Positions 1 through 9,185 are shown, counted from the first letter of the stretch. The stretch is 64,000 bases of DNA from Vreelandella subterranea (GCF_900111305.1 NZ_FOGS01000008.1:62001-126000), one strand, 5' to 3'. Made by a program: numbers and translations. Notes: generated by a model not told the origin, from the letters alone.

Positions 1-689
1 AACGCGTATTGGTGACCACTCTCACCAAGCGCATGGCAGAAGATCTGACCGAATACCTGGACGAGCATGGTATCCGCGTTCGTTATCTGCACTCGGATAT
101 CGATACCGTCGAGCGGGTGGAAATCATTCGCGACCTGCGGCTGGGTAAATTCGACGTGCTGGTGGGGATCAACCTGCTGCGAGAGGGGCTGGATATCCCG
201 GAAGTCTCATTGGTTGCCATTCTCGATGCCGATAAAGAAGGCTTCCTGCGTAACGAACGCTCATTGATCCAGACCATTGGCCGCGCCGCGCGTAACGCCC
301 AGGGCAAAGCCATCCTTTACGGCGACCGGGTTACCGATTCCATGCGCAGGGCGATGGATGAAACCGAGCGTCGGCGTGACAAGCAGAAGGCCCACAACGA
401 GGCCCATGGTATCACCCCCACCACGATTACCCGTTCGGTGACCGATATCATGGAAGCTGCGCAGGCCCCAGGCAAGAAAAGCAACCGTAAGCGTGGCAGT
501 GATCGCAAGGTGGCCGAGAGTGCTGCCGAGTACGATACCGCCAGCATGGACAAGCACGATTTCCTCGCCGCGATCAGCAAAATCGAGGATGCCATGTTTG
601 AAGCGGCGCAAAATCTCGAGTTCGAGGAAGCGGCACGCCTGCGTGACCAGTTGCACAAGATGAAAGAAAAACAGCTGGCGCTAGGGTAG
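1..689 (+). CDS. uvrB: UvrABC system protein B, C-terminal part (5' end outside window)
   Basis: UvrB is the damage-verifying helicase-like subunit of bacterial nucleotide excision repair; it is loaded by UvrA and then recruits UvrC. The reading frame is already open at the window edge (frame starting at base 3), so only about the last 229 residues are seen. They include the end of the second helicase domain (motif V-like [17 protein letters not shown] and motif VI-like QTIGRAARN) and, at the very C-terminus, the UVR coiled-coil motif ([11 protein letters not shown]) that contacts UvrC. A lysine/arginine-rich linker separates the two. The stop lies 3 bases before nei, so the two repair genes may be co-transcribed. 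Identification is secure; the start is not visible. Confidence 0.97.
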   Translation, partial: RVLVTTLTKRMAEDLTEYLDEHGIRVRYLHSDIDTVERVEIIRDLRLGKFDVLVGINLLREGLDIPEVSLVAILDADKEGFLRNERSLIQTIGRAARNAQGKAILYGDRVTDSMRRAMDETERRRDKQKAHNEAHGITPTTITRSVTDIMEAAQAPGKKSNRKRGSDRKVAESAAEYDTASMDKHDFLAAISKIEDAMFEAAQNLEFEEAARLRDQLHKMKEKQLALG

Positions 690-692
690 GGC

Positions 693-1520
693 ATGCCTGA
701 AGGTCCAGAAATCCGCCGTGCGGCAGATCGTATTGAGCAGCAGATAGGCGGCCGGGTGGTTGACGATGCCTGGTTCGCCTTCCCCGAACTTGCCGAGCAG
801 GCAGCGTCGCTGATTGGGGTGCGGGTTTTGCGGGTAGACACCCGGGGCAAGGCAATGCTGATTGGGTTCGCCGATCAGCGCGTGCTCTACTCCCATAATC
901 AGCTTTATGGGGTTTGGAAACTGCACAAAGAAGGTAAGCCACCCAGTACCCGGCGCTCGCTGCGCGTTCGATTAACCACAGAAGGGCGCAGCGCCAGTCT
1001 CTATAGCGCGTCGGATATTTCACTCTGGCATGAAGATAATCTCGCCGAGCATCCTTTTTTGTCCCGGCTCGGGCCTGACCTGCTGAGCCAGGCGGTGACG
1101 CCACTGCAAGTTCAGCAACGTTTGAGCCTCAAGCAATTTCATCGGCGCAGCCTGGGGGCATTACTACTCGACCAGGGTTTTGTCGCGGGGTTAGGCAATT
1201 ATCTGCGCTCGGAAATTCTTTTCTACGCCCGGTGCCACCCCAAGCAACGCCCCGTTGATTTAACCGAGCAACAGCGCCAACAACTCGCCGTTTGCATTAT
1301 CGAAACGACTCGTCAGGCCTACGAGCAGGCGGGTGTTACCAATACACAGTCCTGGATTGAGCAGGCCATTGCCGCGGGTGAACCGCGCCGCCAATGGCGA
1401 TTCAGCGTTTTTGAACGGGCGGGACTTGGCTGCCATCGCTGCGGCCAGGTTATCGAACGTATGATGGTTGGCTCCCGGCGGCTGTATTGGTGCCCGGGGT
1501 GTCAAAGCAATACGCCATAA
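693..1520 (+). CDS. nei: Endonuclease VIII / Fpg-Nei family DNA glycosylase
   Basis: Bifunctional DNA glycosylase and AP lyase that removes oxidised pyrimidines in base excision repair. The 275-residue product begins M-PEGPEIRRAAD, giving the N-terminal proline nucleophile and the following catalytic glutamate of the Fpg/Nei family, and it has the conserved lysine in DTRGKAML. A helix-two-turn-helix region (GLGNYLRSEILF) and a C-terminal four-cysteine zinc finger (CHRCG...CPGCQ) complete the fold. The PEGPEI start and the length fit Nei better than MutM. It starts 3 bases after the uvrB stop. The region up to 1688 has no gene. Confidence 0.93.
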   Translation: MPEGPEIRRAADRIEQQIGGRVVDDAWFAFPELAEQAASLIGVRVLRVDTRGKAMLIGFADQRVLYSHNQLYGVWKLHKEGKPPSTRRSLRVRLTTEGRSASLYSASDISLWHEDNLAEHPFLSRLGPDLLSQAVTPLQVQQRLSLKQFHRRSLGALLLDQGFVAGLGNYLRSEILFYARCHPKQRPVDLTEQQRQQLAVCIIETTRQAYEQAGVTNTQSWIEQAIAAGEPRRQWRFSVFERAGLGCHRCGQVIERMMVGSRRLYWCPGCQSNTP

Positions 1521-1612
1521 TTTATACCGTTATCTCGCTACTGCAATCGCTAAAACCTGCCATTCCCTGATTCTATAACGTTGGTGTTACTGCCGGGGTA
1601 ATGCCAATACGG

Positions 1613-1618
1613 TATAAT
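1613..1618 (+). promoter_or_regulatory. Candidate -10 element upstream of the fumarase gene
   Basis: A TATAAT hexamer lies about 75 bases before the fumarase start in the 168-bp gap after nei. No convincing -35 sits at 16-18 bp (a TTGGTG is 26 bp away), so this is a tentative call from one hexamer only. Confidence 0.35.
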
Positions 1619-1694
1619 GTTTTCAGCCAAAAGGCCGCTATTCCAATAACCGCTTAGGCCGCCGATAAGACGATAACCGAGGAGCAGTTTGTCC

Positions 1695-3200
1695 ATGACC
1701 GTGATTCGCCAGGACGACGTGATTCAAAGCGTTGCCGATGCACTGCAGTACATCTCTTACTACCATCCCAAAGACTTTATCGATGCCATGGCGGCCGCTT
1801 ACGAGCGTGAAGAAAACCCCGCCGCCAAGGATGCGATCGCCCAGATTCTGATCAATTCACGGATGTGCGCCACCGGCCATCGTCCGATTTGTCAGGATAC
1901 CGGTATCGTCACCGTGTTCGTTCATGTGGGCATGAAGGTAGCCTGGGACGCGGACATGAGTCTGGATGAGATGGTCAATGAAGGGGTGCGTCGCGCTTAT
2001 CAGCTCCCTGGCAATATCCTGCGGGCGTCTGTCCTGGCGGACCCTGATGGCAAGCGCCAGAATACCAAGGACAACACCCCGGCGATTATCCACCACAAGC
2101 TCGTGCCGGGCGATAAAGTCGATATTCATGTGGCGGCCAAGGGCGGCGGCAGCGAGGCAAAATCCAAGTTTGCCATGCTCAACCCCTCTGACAGCGTGGT
2201 GGACTGGGTGATGGAGCAACTGCCTAAAATGGGTGCAGGCTGGTGTCCGCCGGGCATGCTGGGCATTGGCATTGGTGGTACGGCGGAAAAGGCCATGGAA
2301 ATTGCCAAAGAGGCACTGCTGGACCCGATCGATATCCAGGACCTGCAGGCACGTGGGGCCAGCAATCGTGCCGAGGAGCTTCGTCTGGAACTGTTCGACA
2401 AGGTCAATAAAAGTGGCATTGGCGCCCAGGGGTTGGGCGGTTTGACCACCGTGCTGGATATCAAGGTCAAGGATTACCCAACCCACGCAGCGAATAAGCC
2501 GGTTGCCATCATTCCCAACTGCGCCGCCACTCGCCATGCCCACTTCACGCTCGATGGCTCGGGTCCCGTGGCACTGCCTGCTCCCAAGTTGGAGGACTGG
2601 CCGGAAATTACCCGTGAGGCAGGTGACAACGTCAAACGTGTCGATCTGGACACGGTGACACCCGAAGACGTCAATACCTGGCAGCCCGGCGATACACTCC
2701 TGTTGAACGGCAAGCTGTTGACCGGGCGTGATGCGGCCCACAAGCGTATGGTGGATATGATTGCCAAGGGCGAACCCTTACCTGTCGATATGAAAGGGCG
2801 GTTTATCTACTATGTGGGCCCGGTAGACCCGATCGGGGACGAAGTCGTAGGCCCCGCAGGCCCCACCACCGCCACCCGTATGGACAAGTTCACCCGTACC
2901 ATGCTCGAAGAAACAGGCCTGCTTGGCATGGTCGGCAAGGCCGAGCGTGGGCAGGAAGCCATTGACGCCATTCGCGATAACCAGGCGGTTTACCTGATGG
3001 CGGTGGGTGGTTCCGCTTATCTCGTCGCCCAGGCAATCAAGAAGTCTCGCGTGGTTGGCTTCGAGGATCTCGGCATGGAAGCCATTTATGAGTTCGAAGT
3101 GGAAGACATGCCTGTTACCGTTGCCGTGGACAGTGCAGGGACCTCGGTACACCAGACCGGGCCGGCCAAATGGAAGGACATTATCGCCCAGACGGCGTGA
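1695..3200 (+). CDS. Class I fumarate hydratase (iron-sulfur)
   Basis: Interconverts fumarate and malate in the TCA cycle using an oxygen-sensitive [4Fe-4S] cluster. The 501-residue product is a single-chain class I enzyme with both the alpha domain (cluster-binding RPICQDTG near residue 63; GIGGTAEKAM) and the beta domain (NCAATRHAHF, GPVDPIGDEVVGPAGPTTATRMD). An in-frame TTG at 1689 would add two residues, but the GAGGAG ribosome site at 1679-1684 is only 4 bases from it and 10 from the ATG at 1695, so the ATG is preferred. It stands alone, followed by a hairpin at 3229-3259. E. coli FumA/FumB are somewhat longer; the length matches the roughly 500-residue form known from pseudomonads. Confidence 0.95.
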   Translation: MTVIRQDDVIQSVADALQYISYYHPKDFIDAMAAAYEREENPAAKDAIAQILINSRMCATGHRPICQDTGIVTVFVHVGMKVAWDADMSLDEMVNEGVRRAYQLPGNILRASVLADPDGKRQNTKDNTPAIIHHKLVPGDKVDIHVAAKGGGSEAKSKFAMLNPSDSVVDWVMEQLPKMGAGWCPPGMLGIGIGGTAEKAMEIAKEALLDPIDIQDLQARGASNRAEELRLELFDKVNKSGIGAQGLGGLTTVLDIKVKDYPTHAANKPVAIIPNCAATRHAHFTLDGSGPVALPAPKLEDWPEITREAGDNVKRVDLDTVTPEDVNTWQPGDTLLLNGKLLTGRDAAHKRMVDMIAKGEPLPVDMKGRFIYYVGPVDPIGDEVVGPAGPTTATRMDKFTRTMLEETGLLGMVGKAERGQEAIDAIRDNQAVYLMAVGGSAYLVAQAIKKSRVVGFEDLGMEAIYEFEVEDMPVTVAVDSAGTSVHQTGPAKWKDIIAQTA

Positions 3201-3228
3201 AGTCGTAACGGACAACGTGTTCCAGGCT

Positions 3229-3259
3229 ATAAAGGCTCTGCCAGTGGCGGGGCCTTTAT
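3229..3259 (+). terminator. Hairpin after the fumarase gene
   Basis: ATAAAGGC pairs with GCCTTTAT, with further pairing of TGCC and GGCG inside. There is no long T-run, so it could be a weak terminator or a 3'-end stabilising hairpin. Confidence 0.5.
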
Positions 3260-3314
3260 CCATGTTCAACCGGCGCATCGCAATGGAATTGACACCCATA
3301 ATGAGGACACCATT

Positions 3315-4733
3315 ATGACCTCGTGGTTGCTAGGGACCGGCATCTTGTTGATCTATGCGCTGGGGATTGTTTCAGCGATTATGGCGTTGATGTCCAGCCG
3401 AACCTCCCAGGGGGCGGTTGCCTGGATTATTTCATTGCTCACCTTTCCTTATGTTGCCGTACCCGCCTATTGGCTATTTGGAAGGCCGCGGTTTTATGGT
3501 TATGTCACGGCCCGCGGGGTGCGTGACAATATATTGCGCCGCATGCTGATACGTTATCGTGCCAGCATTGATCCTTACAGCGTTTCGGCTAAAAGCGCTG
3601 ACATTCAGGCCGTTGTGCAGTTAGCCATGATGCCGATGACACGGGGTAACCAGGCAACCTTGCTGATTGACGGCGAGGAGACCTTCGAAAGCCTGTTTGC
3701 GGGTATCGAGCGTGCCCAGCGCTATATCCTTCTACAATTTTTCATCGTCCGGGATGATCGACTCGGGCGTCGTTTGATGGCATACCTTCAGCAGGCTGTC
3801 CGGCGTGGCATCAATATTTACTTCCTCTACGACGAGATGGGCAGTCGAAAGCTCAACGATCGCTATTTAAATGATCTGGCGCAGTCAGGTATTGAGGTCA
3901 GTGCGTTTCGTTCTTCCAGGGGGCTGAAGCATCCTTTCCAGCTGAATTTCCGTAATCACCGCAAGGTGATGGTGGTCGACGGCCAGGAAGGTTGGCTTGG
4001 CGGGTTTAACGTCGGCGTGGAGTATCTGGGCGAGGACCCGAATCGTGGCCCCTGGCGTGATACCCATCTCAAGCTTGAAGGCCCGAGTGTCCTGGGTCTT
4101 CAGGAAGCCTTCTGGGAAGATTGGCATTGGGCCACAGGGGAGGTCATTACCCTGGATTGGCAGCCCCTGAAGACTTTTGCCAGTAACCACCATGTGGTCG
4201 TGGTTCCCTCGGGGCCCGCAGATCGCCAGGACACGGCCAGCTTGCTCATCCAGCAGGTGATTCAGAGCGCGGAAGAGCGGCTGTGGGTGACCAGCCCTTA
4301 TTTCGTGCCGGATCAGGGCGTTCAGGATGCGCTTCGGCTGGCCGCCATGCGGGGTGTCGATGTCCGGGTCATGATGCCTGAACGCCCCGATCATTTGCTG
4401 GTTTTCCTGTCAGCTTTTTCATTCTTGCCCGACATGTTGCGTGCAGGCGTAAAAATATACCGTTATCTTCCCGGATTTTTGCACCAGAAAGTCATGCTCG
4501 TTGACAACAAGGCAGCGACTGTCGGTACGGTAAATATGGACAACCGTTCTTTTCGGTTGAATTTTGAAATTACCGCTTTTATGCCCAGCGCGTCGGTGGC
4601 CACTCAGGTTAGCTTGATGCTCGAGAATGATTTCGCAAGATGTCGCCGTATCAGTCTGGATGAAATTGCCCAGCGTCCCTGGTGGAAAAAAGTGGTCTCT
4701 CGGGCGGCCTATCTAACGGCGCCCATTCAGTAG
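3315..4733 (+). CDS. cls: Cardiolipin synthase, phospholipase D family
   Basis: Condenses two phosphatidylglycerols into cardiolipin and glycerol at the inner membrane. The 472-residue product has two N-terminal membrane segments (about residues 3-25 and 33-53) and two PLD half-sites: HRKVMVVDGQEGWLGG near residue 215 and HQKVMLVDNKAATVGT near residue 393, both with the HxKxxxxD pattern. Length and layout match bacterial ClsA-type enzymes. It is a single gene between fumarase and the LysR regulator. Anionic lipid adjustment is common under salt stress, which would suit a halophile, but no regulatory sequence here shows it. Confidence 0.93.
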   Translation: MTSWLLGTGILLIYALGIVSAIMALMSSRTSQGAVAWIISLLTFPYVAVPAYWLFGRPRFYGYVTARGVRDNILRRMLIRYRASIDPYSVSAKSADIQAVVQLAMMPMTRGNQATLLIDGEETFESLFAGIERAQRYILLQFFIVRDDRLGRRLMAYLQQAVRRGINIYFLYDEMGSRKLNDRYLNDLAQSGIEVSAFRSSRGLKHPFQLNFRNHRKVMVVDGQEGWLGGFNVGVEYLGEDPNRGPWRDTHLKLEGPSVLGLQEAFWEDWHWATGEVITLDWQPLKTFASNHHVVVVPSGPADRQDTASLLIQQVIQSAEERLWVTSPYFVPDQGVQDALRLAAMRGVDVRVMMPERPDHLLVFLSAFSFLPDMLRAGVKIYRYLPGFLHQKVMLVDNKAATVGTVNMDNRSFRLNFEITAFMPSASVATQVSLMLENDFARCRRISLDEIAQRPWWKKVVSRAAYLTAPIQ

Positions 4734-4788
4734 CTTCACGGCTCGGTGACAGATCAATTCAAATAACTAGGGTGACAAGGAGTCGTTG

Positions 4789-5706
4789 GTGAACCTTGAA
4801 ACAAAATGGCTGGAAGATTTTGTCGCATTGGCCAATACACGTAGCTTTTCGGCATCGGCAAGGCAGCGGCACGTGACACAGCCAGCGTTCAGTCGGCGTA
4901 TCCGGGCGCTAGAGCAGGCGGTGGGGGTAACCCTGGTCGACCGTTCGACAACGCCGGTGGGCTTGACCTCAGAAGGCCAGCTGTTTCTGGTCACCGCACG
5001 AAACCTTGTTGAACAGCTTACCGAATCGTTAGGCCATTTACGGGGGCTCTCGATTGCCAATGAAGCGCTGGATATCGTTGCCGCGCATTCGTTAGCGCTG
5101 AGCTTTTATCCCCCCTGGATATCAAGGTTGCAAAAAGGCCTCGGGGAGCTGCCTACCCGCCTGGTCGCCATGAATGTCGGAGAGGCGATTCACGTGCTGC
5201 GGGAAGGCAACTGTGACCTCATGCTGGCCTATTATGATCCCTTCGCCACCATGCAGTTGGATGCCGAAGTGTTCCCGTCTTTTTCGATCGGCAACGTCAA
5301 TATGCTGCCCGTGTCATTACCCGATGCCCAGGGCAAGCCGTTGTTTTCGCTTCAGCAGGACAGTTCAGTGCCCTATCTGGCTTATACGCAGGGGGCCTTT
5401 TTGGGCCGCAGTGTGCGCATGCTGCTGAAAAACGACCCACTGCGCATGAAGCTGCGCACGGTCTATGAAACCGCCATGGCCGAGGGCTTGAAAGGCATGG
5501 TATTGCAGGGGGTGGGGGTTGCCTGGATACCGGATTTCTGCATTCGTGAGGAGCTCAAAAGCGGTCGTTTGGTGCGGGCTGCCGATGCCAACTGGGATAT
5601 CCCGCTGGAAATACGACTATACCGCTGTTCACTGGTCCACAAGCCTGGTGTCGAACGCCTGTGGCGACAAATGATGAAGCTGCCTCGGGACTTTCTGCAG
5701 GGATAA
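4789..5706 (+). CDS. LysR-type transcriptional regulator, HypT-like
   Basis: A 305-residue LysR protein: N-terminal winged helix-turn-helix (residues about 3-62, with QPAFSRRIRALEQAVG as recognition region) and a C-terminal effector-binding domain. The start ETKWLEDF and the helix-turn-helix region closely resemble E. coli HypT (YjiE), the hypochlorite-responsive LysR activator, and the similarity continues into the AHSLALSF segment. I read it as a HypT-like redox regulator; the actual signal is unknown. GTG at 4789 is preferred over TTG at 4786 because AAGGAG ends 6 bases before the GTG. It converges with the NadM-Nudix gene, 16 bp away. Targets cannot be inferred from position. Confidence 0.82.
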   Translation: MNLETKWLEDFVALANTRSFSASARQRHVTQPAFSRRIRALEQAVGVTLVDRSTTPVGLTSEGQLFLVTARNLVEQLTESLGHLRGLSIANEALDIVAAHSLALSFYPPWISRLQKGLGELPTRLVAMNVGEAIHVLREGNCDLMLAYYDPFATMQLDAEVFPSFSIGNVNMLPVSLPDAQGKPLFSLQQDSSVPYLAYTQGAFLGRSVRMLLKNDPLRMKLRTVYETAMAEGLKGMVLQGVGVAWIPDFCIREELKSGRLVRAADANWDIPLEIRLYRCSLVHKPGVERLWRQMMKLPRDFLQG

Positions 5707-5722
5707 GTCCTGGTTGTTTGAA

Positions 5723-6826
5723 TTAGTGCGATGGAACGCTGCTGAAGTCGGCAGGCAGGCCGAGAAAATTTTGAATAATAAAAAAATGATCTTCAAACAG
5801 GCTGTCGGGCTGGAGGTCGGCAAGGGCGACCCAACGGGCATGGTCGCCGCCCTTGACGGGTTTCAAGCGAGGCAACTGCTGGTCAGGGCGCAGGGCAAAG
5901 TAAAACGCTTCCGCCAGTGTACGGCCTCGCCAGCTGCGGTGGGGTTCGTCAAACAGGCGCTGCCCCCTCAATGAGCCTTTCAATACTGGCTCTGGTACCT
6001 TCAAGCGAATACGCTCACGCAATTCCCGCAGACAGGCATCAAGCAAGCGCTCATGGGGGTTGATAAAGCCACCCGGCAGCGCGAACAGCCCCTTACCCGG
6101 TGCTGCAGTCCGGCGCACCAGCAGCACATGCCCTGACTGGACCACCACGGCATTGACGGTGACAAAAATGGGCGGGTAGGGGGCCTGCTGCCAGGCTTGA
6201 CGATACTGGTCCAGCAGTTGCTGTTCTTCCAGCAGCTGTTCATAGTCGCTGCCCCGGCAAAAAGCTTGCACATGATCGACCACGCCGGGCGGTAGATCGT
6301 GGTAGGCCCCAGTACTGAGGTAATCGTCGGTGGCGCCAGGCGAGCGGAATAAACGCTCACGAATCTGGCTCGCCGAAATGCCTTCGACCAAGGGGACGCT
6401 CACCGACTCCCATTGCGGAAATAGTGACAGGTAGTAGCTGGATTGCCCCCGGCTAGCCCCTATAAGGCCGATCCGTGGCAGCCTGGCGTTTGTCGGCGCG
6501 GTCAAATCCCGTACTTTACGCTGAACATCGCGAACCCAGACGTCGTTGTTGTAAAGCGCGTCCAGTAGCGGTGTGATTTCCAGTCGCTGGTTATCCTCCT
6601 CATCAAAACCCGAACGCAACAGCATCTGCCGCTCATCAAAACGCCAGGGGTTACGCAGCGAGCGTGCCTGCCAGGATGAGCCGACCAACACGATGACTTG
6701 ACGGGCTTGTTTCAGCGCCTCACGAATAACCGCCACATGGCCCAGGTGAGGGGGCTGAAAACGGCCAATAAAGACGAGGCAGTCAAACTCATACGCCTGG
6801 CTCGGATGTGAGGCATCAGTTGGCAT
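5723..6826 (-). CDS. nadM: Bifunctional nicotinamide-nucleotide adenylyltransferase / Nudix protein
   Basis: Two-domain NAD-metabolism protein of 367 residues, of the NadM-Nudix type typified by Synechocystis Slr0787. The N-terminal nucleotidyltransferase domain carries GRFQPPHLGH (residues 21-30), the ATP-binding HxGH signature, and the second motif ISASQIRERLF near residue 150. The C-terminal Nudix domain (from about 215) normally hydrolyses ADP-ribose. Its Nudix box (253-275) has lost one of the two adjacent glutamates: RELRERIR is seen where REUxEExG is expected, with Arg at 272, so hydrolase activity is in doubt. Transcribed toward the HypT-like gene and divergent from the BrkB gene. Confidence 0.9.
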   Translation of the reverse strand: MPTDASHPSQAYEFDCLVFIGRFQPPHLGHVAVIREALKQARQVIVLVGSSWQARSLRNPWRFDERQMLLRSGFDEEDNQRLEITPLLDALYNNDVWVRDVQRKVRDLTAPTNARLPRIGLIGASRGQSSYYLSLFPQWESVSVPLVEGISASQIRERLFRSPGATDDYLSTGAYHDLPPGVVDHVQAFCRGSDYEQLLEEQQLLDQYRQAWQQAPYPPIFVTVNAVVVQSGHVLLVRRTAAPGKGLFALPGGFINPHERLLDACLRELRERIRLKVPEPVLKGSLRGQRLFDEPHRSWRGRTLAEAFYFALRPDQQLPRLKPVKGGDHARWVALADLQPDSLFEDHFFIIQNFLGLPADFSSVPSH

Positions 6827-6925
6827 GCGAGGCCGTCCTTTGTCTGTATATCATGGCCAAGCATTATGGTGGGCTTGTCCGGGTGGCGCAATCTACCTCT
6901 GCAGCCAACGGTGTGATTGGGTATG

Positions 6926-6938
6926 CTAATTAAATTAG
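6926..6938. promoter_or_regulatory. Palindrome between nadM and brkB-like gene
   Basis: CTAATTAAATTAG is a perfect 13-bp palindrome in the 155-bp divergent intergenic region, 44 bases before the BrkB-family start. It could be an operator; the AT-rich composition means chance is possible. Confidence 0.35.
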
Positions 6939-6981
6939 GCCATGGACAGTTGGCCCTGTATCAATGGATTAGGGAGTCTTC

Positions 6982-7890
6982 ATGCTCAAACGCAGTGCTT
7001 ATTTCTGGGGCAACGTGATCAGGGATTCAGTATCATTATGGTTGAAGCACAACGCCTTCAGCTATGCCGGTTCCCTGGCGTTTTACACCCTCTTCTCACT
7101 GGCGCCCACCATCATTATTGCGGTCACCGTCATTGGCCTTGTGCTGGGTGAGGAAGCGGCCCAGGGACAGATTGTGGCGCAACTGCAAGGCACCATCGGC
7201 CCTGATGCTGCTGCAGTGGTGGAGGGAGCTGTCGCTCAATCGCGCATTCAGGAAGCAGGGATAATGCCGACGCTAATCGGCGTGGGGGCACTCGTCGTGG
7301 GGGCCACGACGGTATTTGCGCAAATGCAGTTCTCGCTCAATACGATCTGGGGCGTCACCGCCAAGCCGACCGCTAACGGGGCGCTGGTGTTCATTAAAAA
7401 TCGCATCCTCTCGTTGACGGTTGTGCTGTCGATCGGGTTTATATTGCTGGTCTCGTTAGTGTTGGGTGTGGCCATCCGGAGTGCTCTCGGCGCTGCAGAT
7501 CAACTGCTGCCTTACGTAGGCCTGCTGAGCCAAGTAGCCGAATCGCTGGTTTCCCTGTTGGTCGTTGCGCTGCTTTTCGCGACGATTTTCAAGGTCTTGC
7601 CCGATGTGGTGTTGAGTTGGCAGGATGTTCTGATAGGGGCGGTGGTGACAGCCATATTATTTACCCTTGGCCGGAGCGTCATCGCTGTCTACCTTGCTTA
7701 TACAGCAACGGCTTCCACTTACGGTGCGGCGGGTTCTGTGGTGATGGTGCTGCTGTGGGTTTATTATTCATCTCTCATTTTGCTGTTTGGCGCCGCCTTT
7801 ACACGTTCGCTTCTGTTACGCAGAGGTCGGCCGTTGGTGCCGCGTAATAGCGCTGTTGTTATCAAATATCAGGTACATGACGACGGTTAG
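6982..7890 (+). CDS. YihY/BrkB (UPF0761) family inner-membrane protein
   Basis: A 302-residue polytopic membrane protein with about six transmembrane segments. It has the family's hallmark N-terminal sequence (NAFSYAGSLAFYTLFSLAPTIIIAV, here split as NAFSYAGSLAFYTL plus FSLAP) and the C-terminal GAAGSVVMVLLWVYYSSLILLFGAAF region. The family was once called ribonuclease BN by mistake and has no settled biochemical function. AGGGAGT precedes the ATG. The acylphosphatase gene follows after 14 bp and is probably in the same transcript. Identification as family member is firm; function unknown. Confidence 0.9.
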   Translation: MLKRSAYFWGNVIRDSVSLWLKHNAFSYAGSLAFYTLFSLAPTIIIAVTVIGLVLGEEAAQGQIVAQLQGTIGPDAAAVVEGAVAQSRIQEAGIMPTLIGVGALVVGATTVFAQMQFSLNTIWGVTAKPTANGALVFIKNRILSLTVVLSIGFILLVSLVLGVAIRSALGAADQLLPYVGLLSQVAESLVSLLVVALLFATIFKVLPDVVLSWQDVLIGAVVTAILFTLGRSVIAVYLAYTATASTYGAAGSVVMVLLWVYYSSLILLFGAAFTRSLLLRRGRPLVPRNSAVVIKYQVHDDG

Positions 7891-7904
7891 AAAAGGAGGC
7901 GACA

Positions 7905-8180
7905 ATGGCAGATTGTTGTGTACGTGCGTGGGTGACGGGAAAAGTGCAAGGCGTCTGGTTTCGGCGCTCTACCCAACAACAGGCACTGCAGCATCGTTTA
8001 ACCGGCTATGCAAAAAACTTGCCTGACGGCCGTGTTGAAGTGTTGCTTTGTGGCCGTCCAGAGGATGTGAAAACCGTCAGCGAGTGGTTATGGAAAGGCC
8101 CCGAAGGAGCGCAGGTGACCCATGTCGAATTTAACGTCCTGGATCAGTGCCACGCTCCGGATCATTTCGCGACTTATTAG
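7905..8180 (+). CDS. acyP: Acylphosphatase
   Basis: Small 91-residue enzyme that hydrolyses carboxyl-phosphate bonds such as acetyl-phosphate or carbamoyl-phosphate. The acylphosphatase signature is complete: GKVQGVWFRRSTQQQA (with the phosphate-binding arginine of the VWFR segment) and GYAKNLPDGRVEVLLCG with the catalytic asparagine. AAAAGGAGG lies just upstream of the ATG. Its stop overlaps the convergent dehydrogenase gene by 4 bases (8177-8180). Confidence 0.95.
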   Translation: MADCCVRAWVTGKVQGVWFRRSTQQQALQHRLTGYAKNLPDGRVEVLLCGRPEDVKTVSEWLWKGPEGAQVTHVEFNVLDQCHAPDHFATY

Positions 8181-9118
8181 CGGCCTGCTTGCCACTGCTG
8201 GATATTTTCAGCGGTTAAGCCGACAATATTTTGCCTGGCTTCTGGCGTAATCCAGGCGTTATGGGGCGTGACAATCAGGTTGAGTGCTTCATCCAACGCG
8301 TCCAGCAGCGGATGTCCTTCGCGGGGCGGCTCATTGGGTAGCACGTCGACGGCAAGCCCGCCGATCTGCCCATCCCTGAGTGCCGTGAGCGCGGCATGTT
8401 CGTCGATAACGCCTCCTCGGGCACAGTTAACCAGCAATAACGAAGACTTGGCCCTGGTCAGGCGTGAGGCATTGATCAGGTGATGGGTGGCGTCATTCAG
8501 CGGGCAGTGAAGGCTGATAACGTCGGCTTCCGGTAGCAGGTCGTCGAGCGACGCGCGGTTGTCGTTCGCTTCATTACCCGGGCGGGCCGCAAAGGTGACG
8601 CGCATGCCCAGCGCTTCCGCCAGACGCGCCACTTCCGTGCCTAGTTCGCCCTGGCCTACCATCACCAGCTGCTTGCCCGACAGCTGCATCGTTGGATAAT
8701 GCTGCAGGCAGAAGAAGTCGCTTTTCTGCCAGGCGCCTGCGGCGACATCCCGTTGATAAAGCGGCAGTCTGTTTGCCAATGTCAGCATCAGCATCAAGGT
8801 GTGCTGCGACACACTGGCGGTACCATAAGCAGCAACGTTTTTAACCGCTACCCCCCTGGCGTGGGCAGTCTCCAGGTCGATATTGTTGAGCCCGGTAGCC
8901 AGCACGCAGATCAATTTGAGCGAGGGCAATTGATTGAGTGTCTTCGCATCCAGCACAACTTTATTGACAATGGCGATATCGGCCTTGGCCAGACGCTTAC
9001 GGGCCTGTTGAGTCGTGCTTTGACCAAACACCTCAAGGTGCGATACCGCCTGGCGGATGGCGGTTAAATCGATGTGCGGGCCGAGGCTTTCGGCATCCAG
9101 TATCACGGCATTAGGCAT
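8177..9118 (-). CDS. D-2-hydroxyacid dehydrogenase (glycerate/hydroxypyruvate reductase-like)
   Basis: NAD(P)-dependent dehydrogenase of 313 residues in the D-isomer 2-hydroxyacid family. The central Rossmann fold has the motif VMVGQGELGTEVA (GxGxxG). The catalytic set is visible: Arg in LLLVNCARGGVIDE, Glu in VDVLPNEPP, and His in VTPHNAWIT. Whole-length similarity is best to glycerate dehydrogenase (HprA), which reduces hydroxypyruvate to glycerate, but substrate cannot be fixed from sequence alone. It is a single gene, convergent with acyP (4-bp overlap) and divergent from fmdB. Confidence 0.85.
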   Translation of the reverse strand: MPNAVILDAESLGPHIDLTAIRQAVSHLEVFGQSTTQQARKRLAKADIAIVNKVVLDAKTLNQLPSLKLICVLATGLNNIDLETAHARGVAVKNVAAYGTASVSQHTLMLMLTLANRLPLYQRDVAAGAWQKSDFFCLQHYPTMQLSGKQLVMVGQGELGTEVARLAEALGMRVTFAARPGNEANDNRASLDDLLPEADVISLHCPLNDATHHLINASRLTRAKSSLLLVNCARGGVIDEHAALTALRDGQIGGLAVDVLPNEPPREGHPLLDALDEALNLIVTPHNAWITPEARQNIVGLTAENIQQWQAGR

Positions 9119-9154
9119 TTTCTGACCTCCACTGTCTGCCGGTGGCGTCTAGCC

Positions 9155-9185
9155 TTGCTCGGCAGGGGGCACAAAAGGGTATAAT
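9155..9185 (+). promoter_or_regulatory. Candidate sigma-70 promoter for fmdB-aspS
   Basis: TTGCTC (9155-9160) and TATAAT (9180-9185) with a 19-bp spacer, about 115 bases before fmdB. The -10 is perfect and the spacing long. It lies between the dehydrogenase start and fmdB on the correct strand. Confidence 0.45.
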
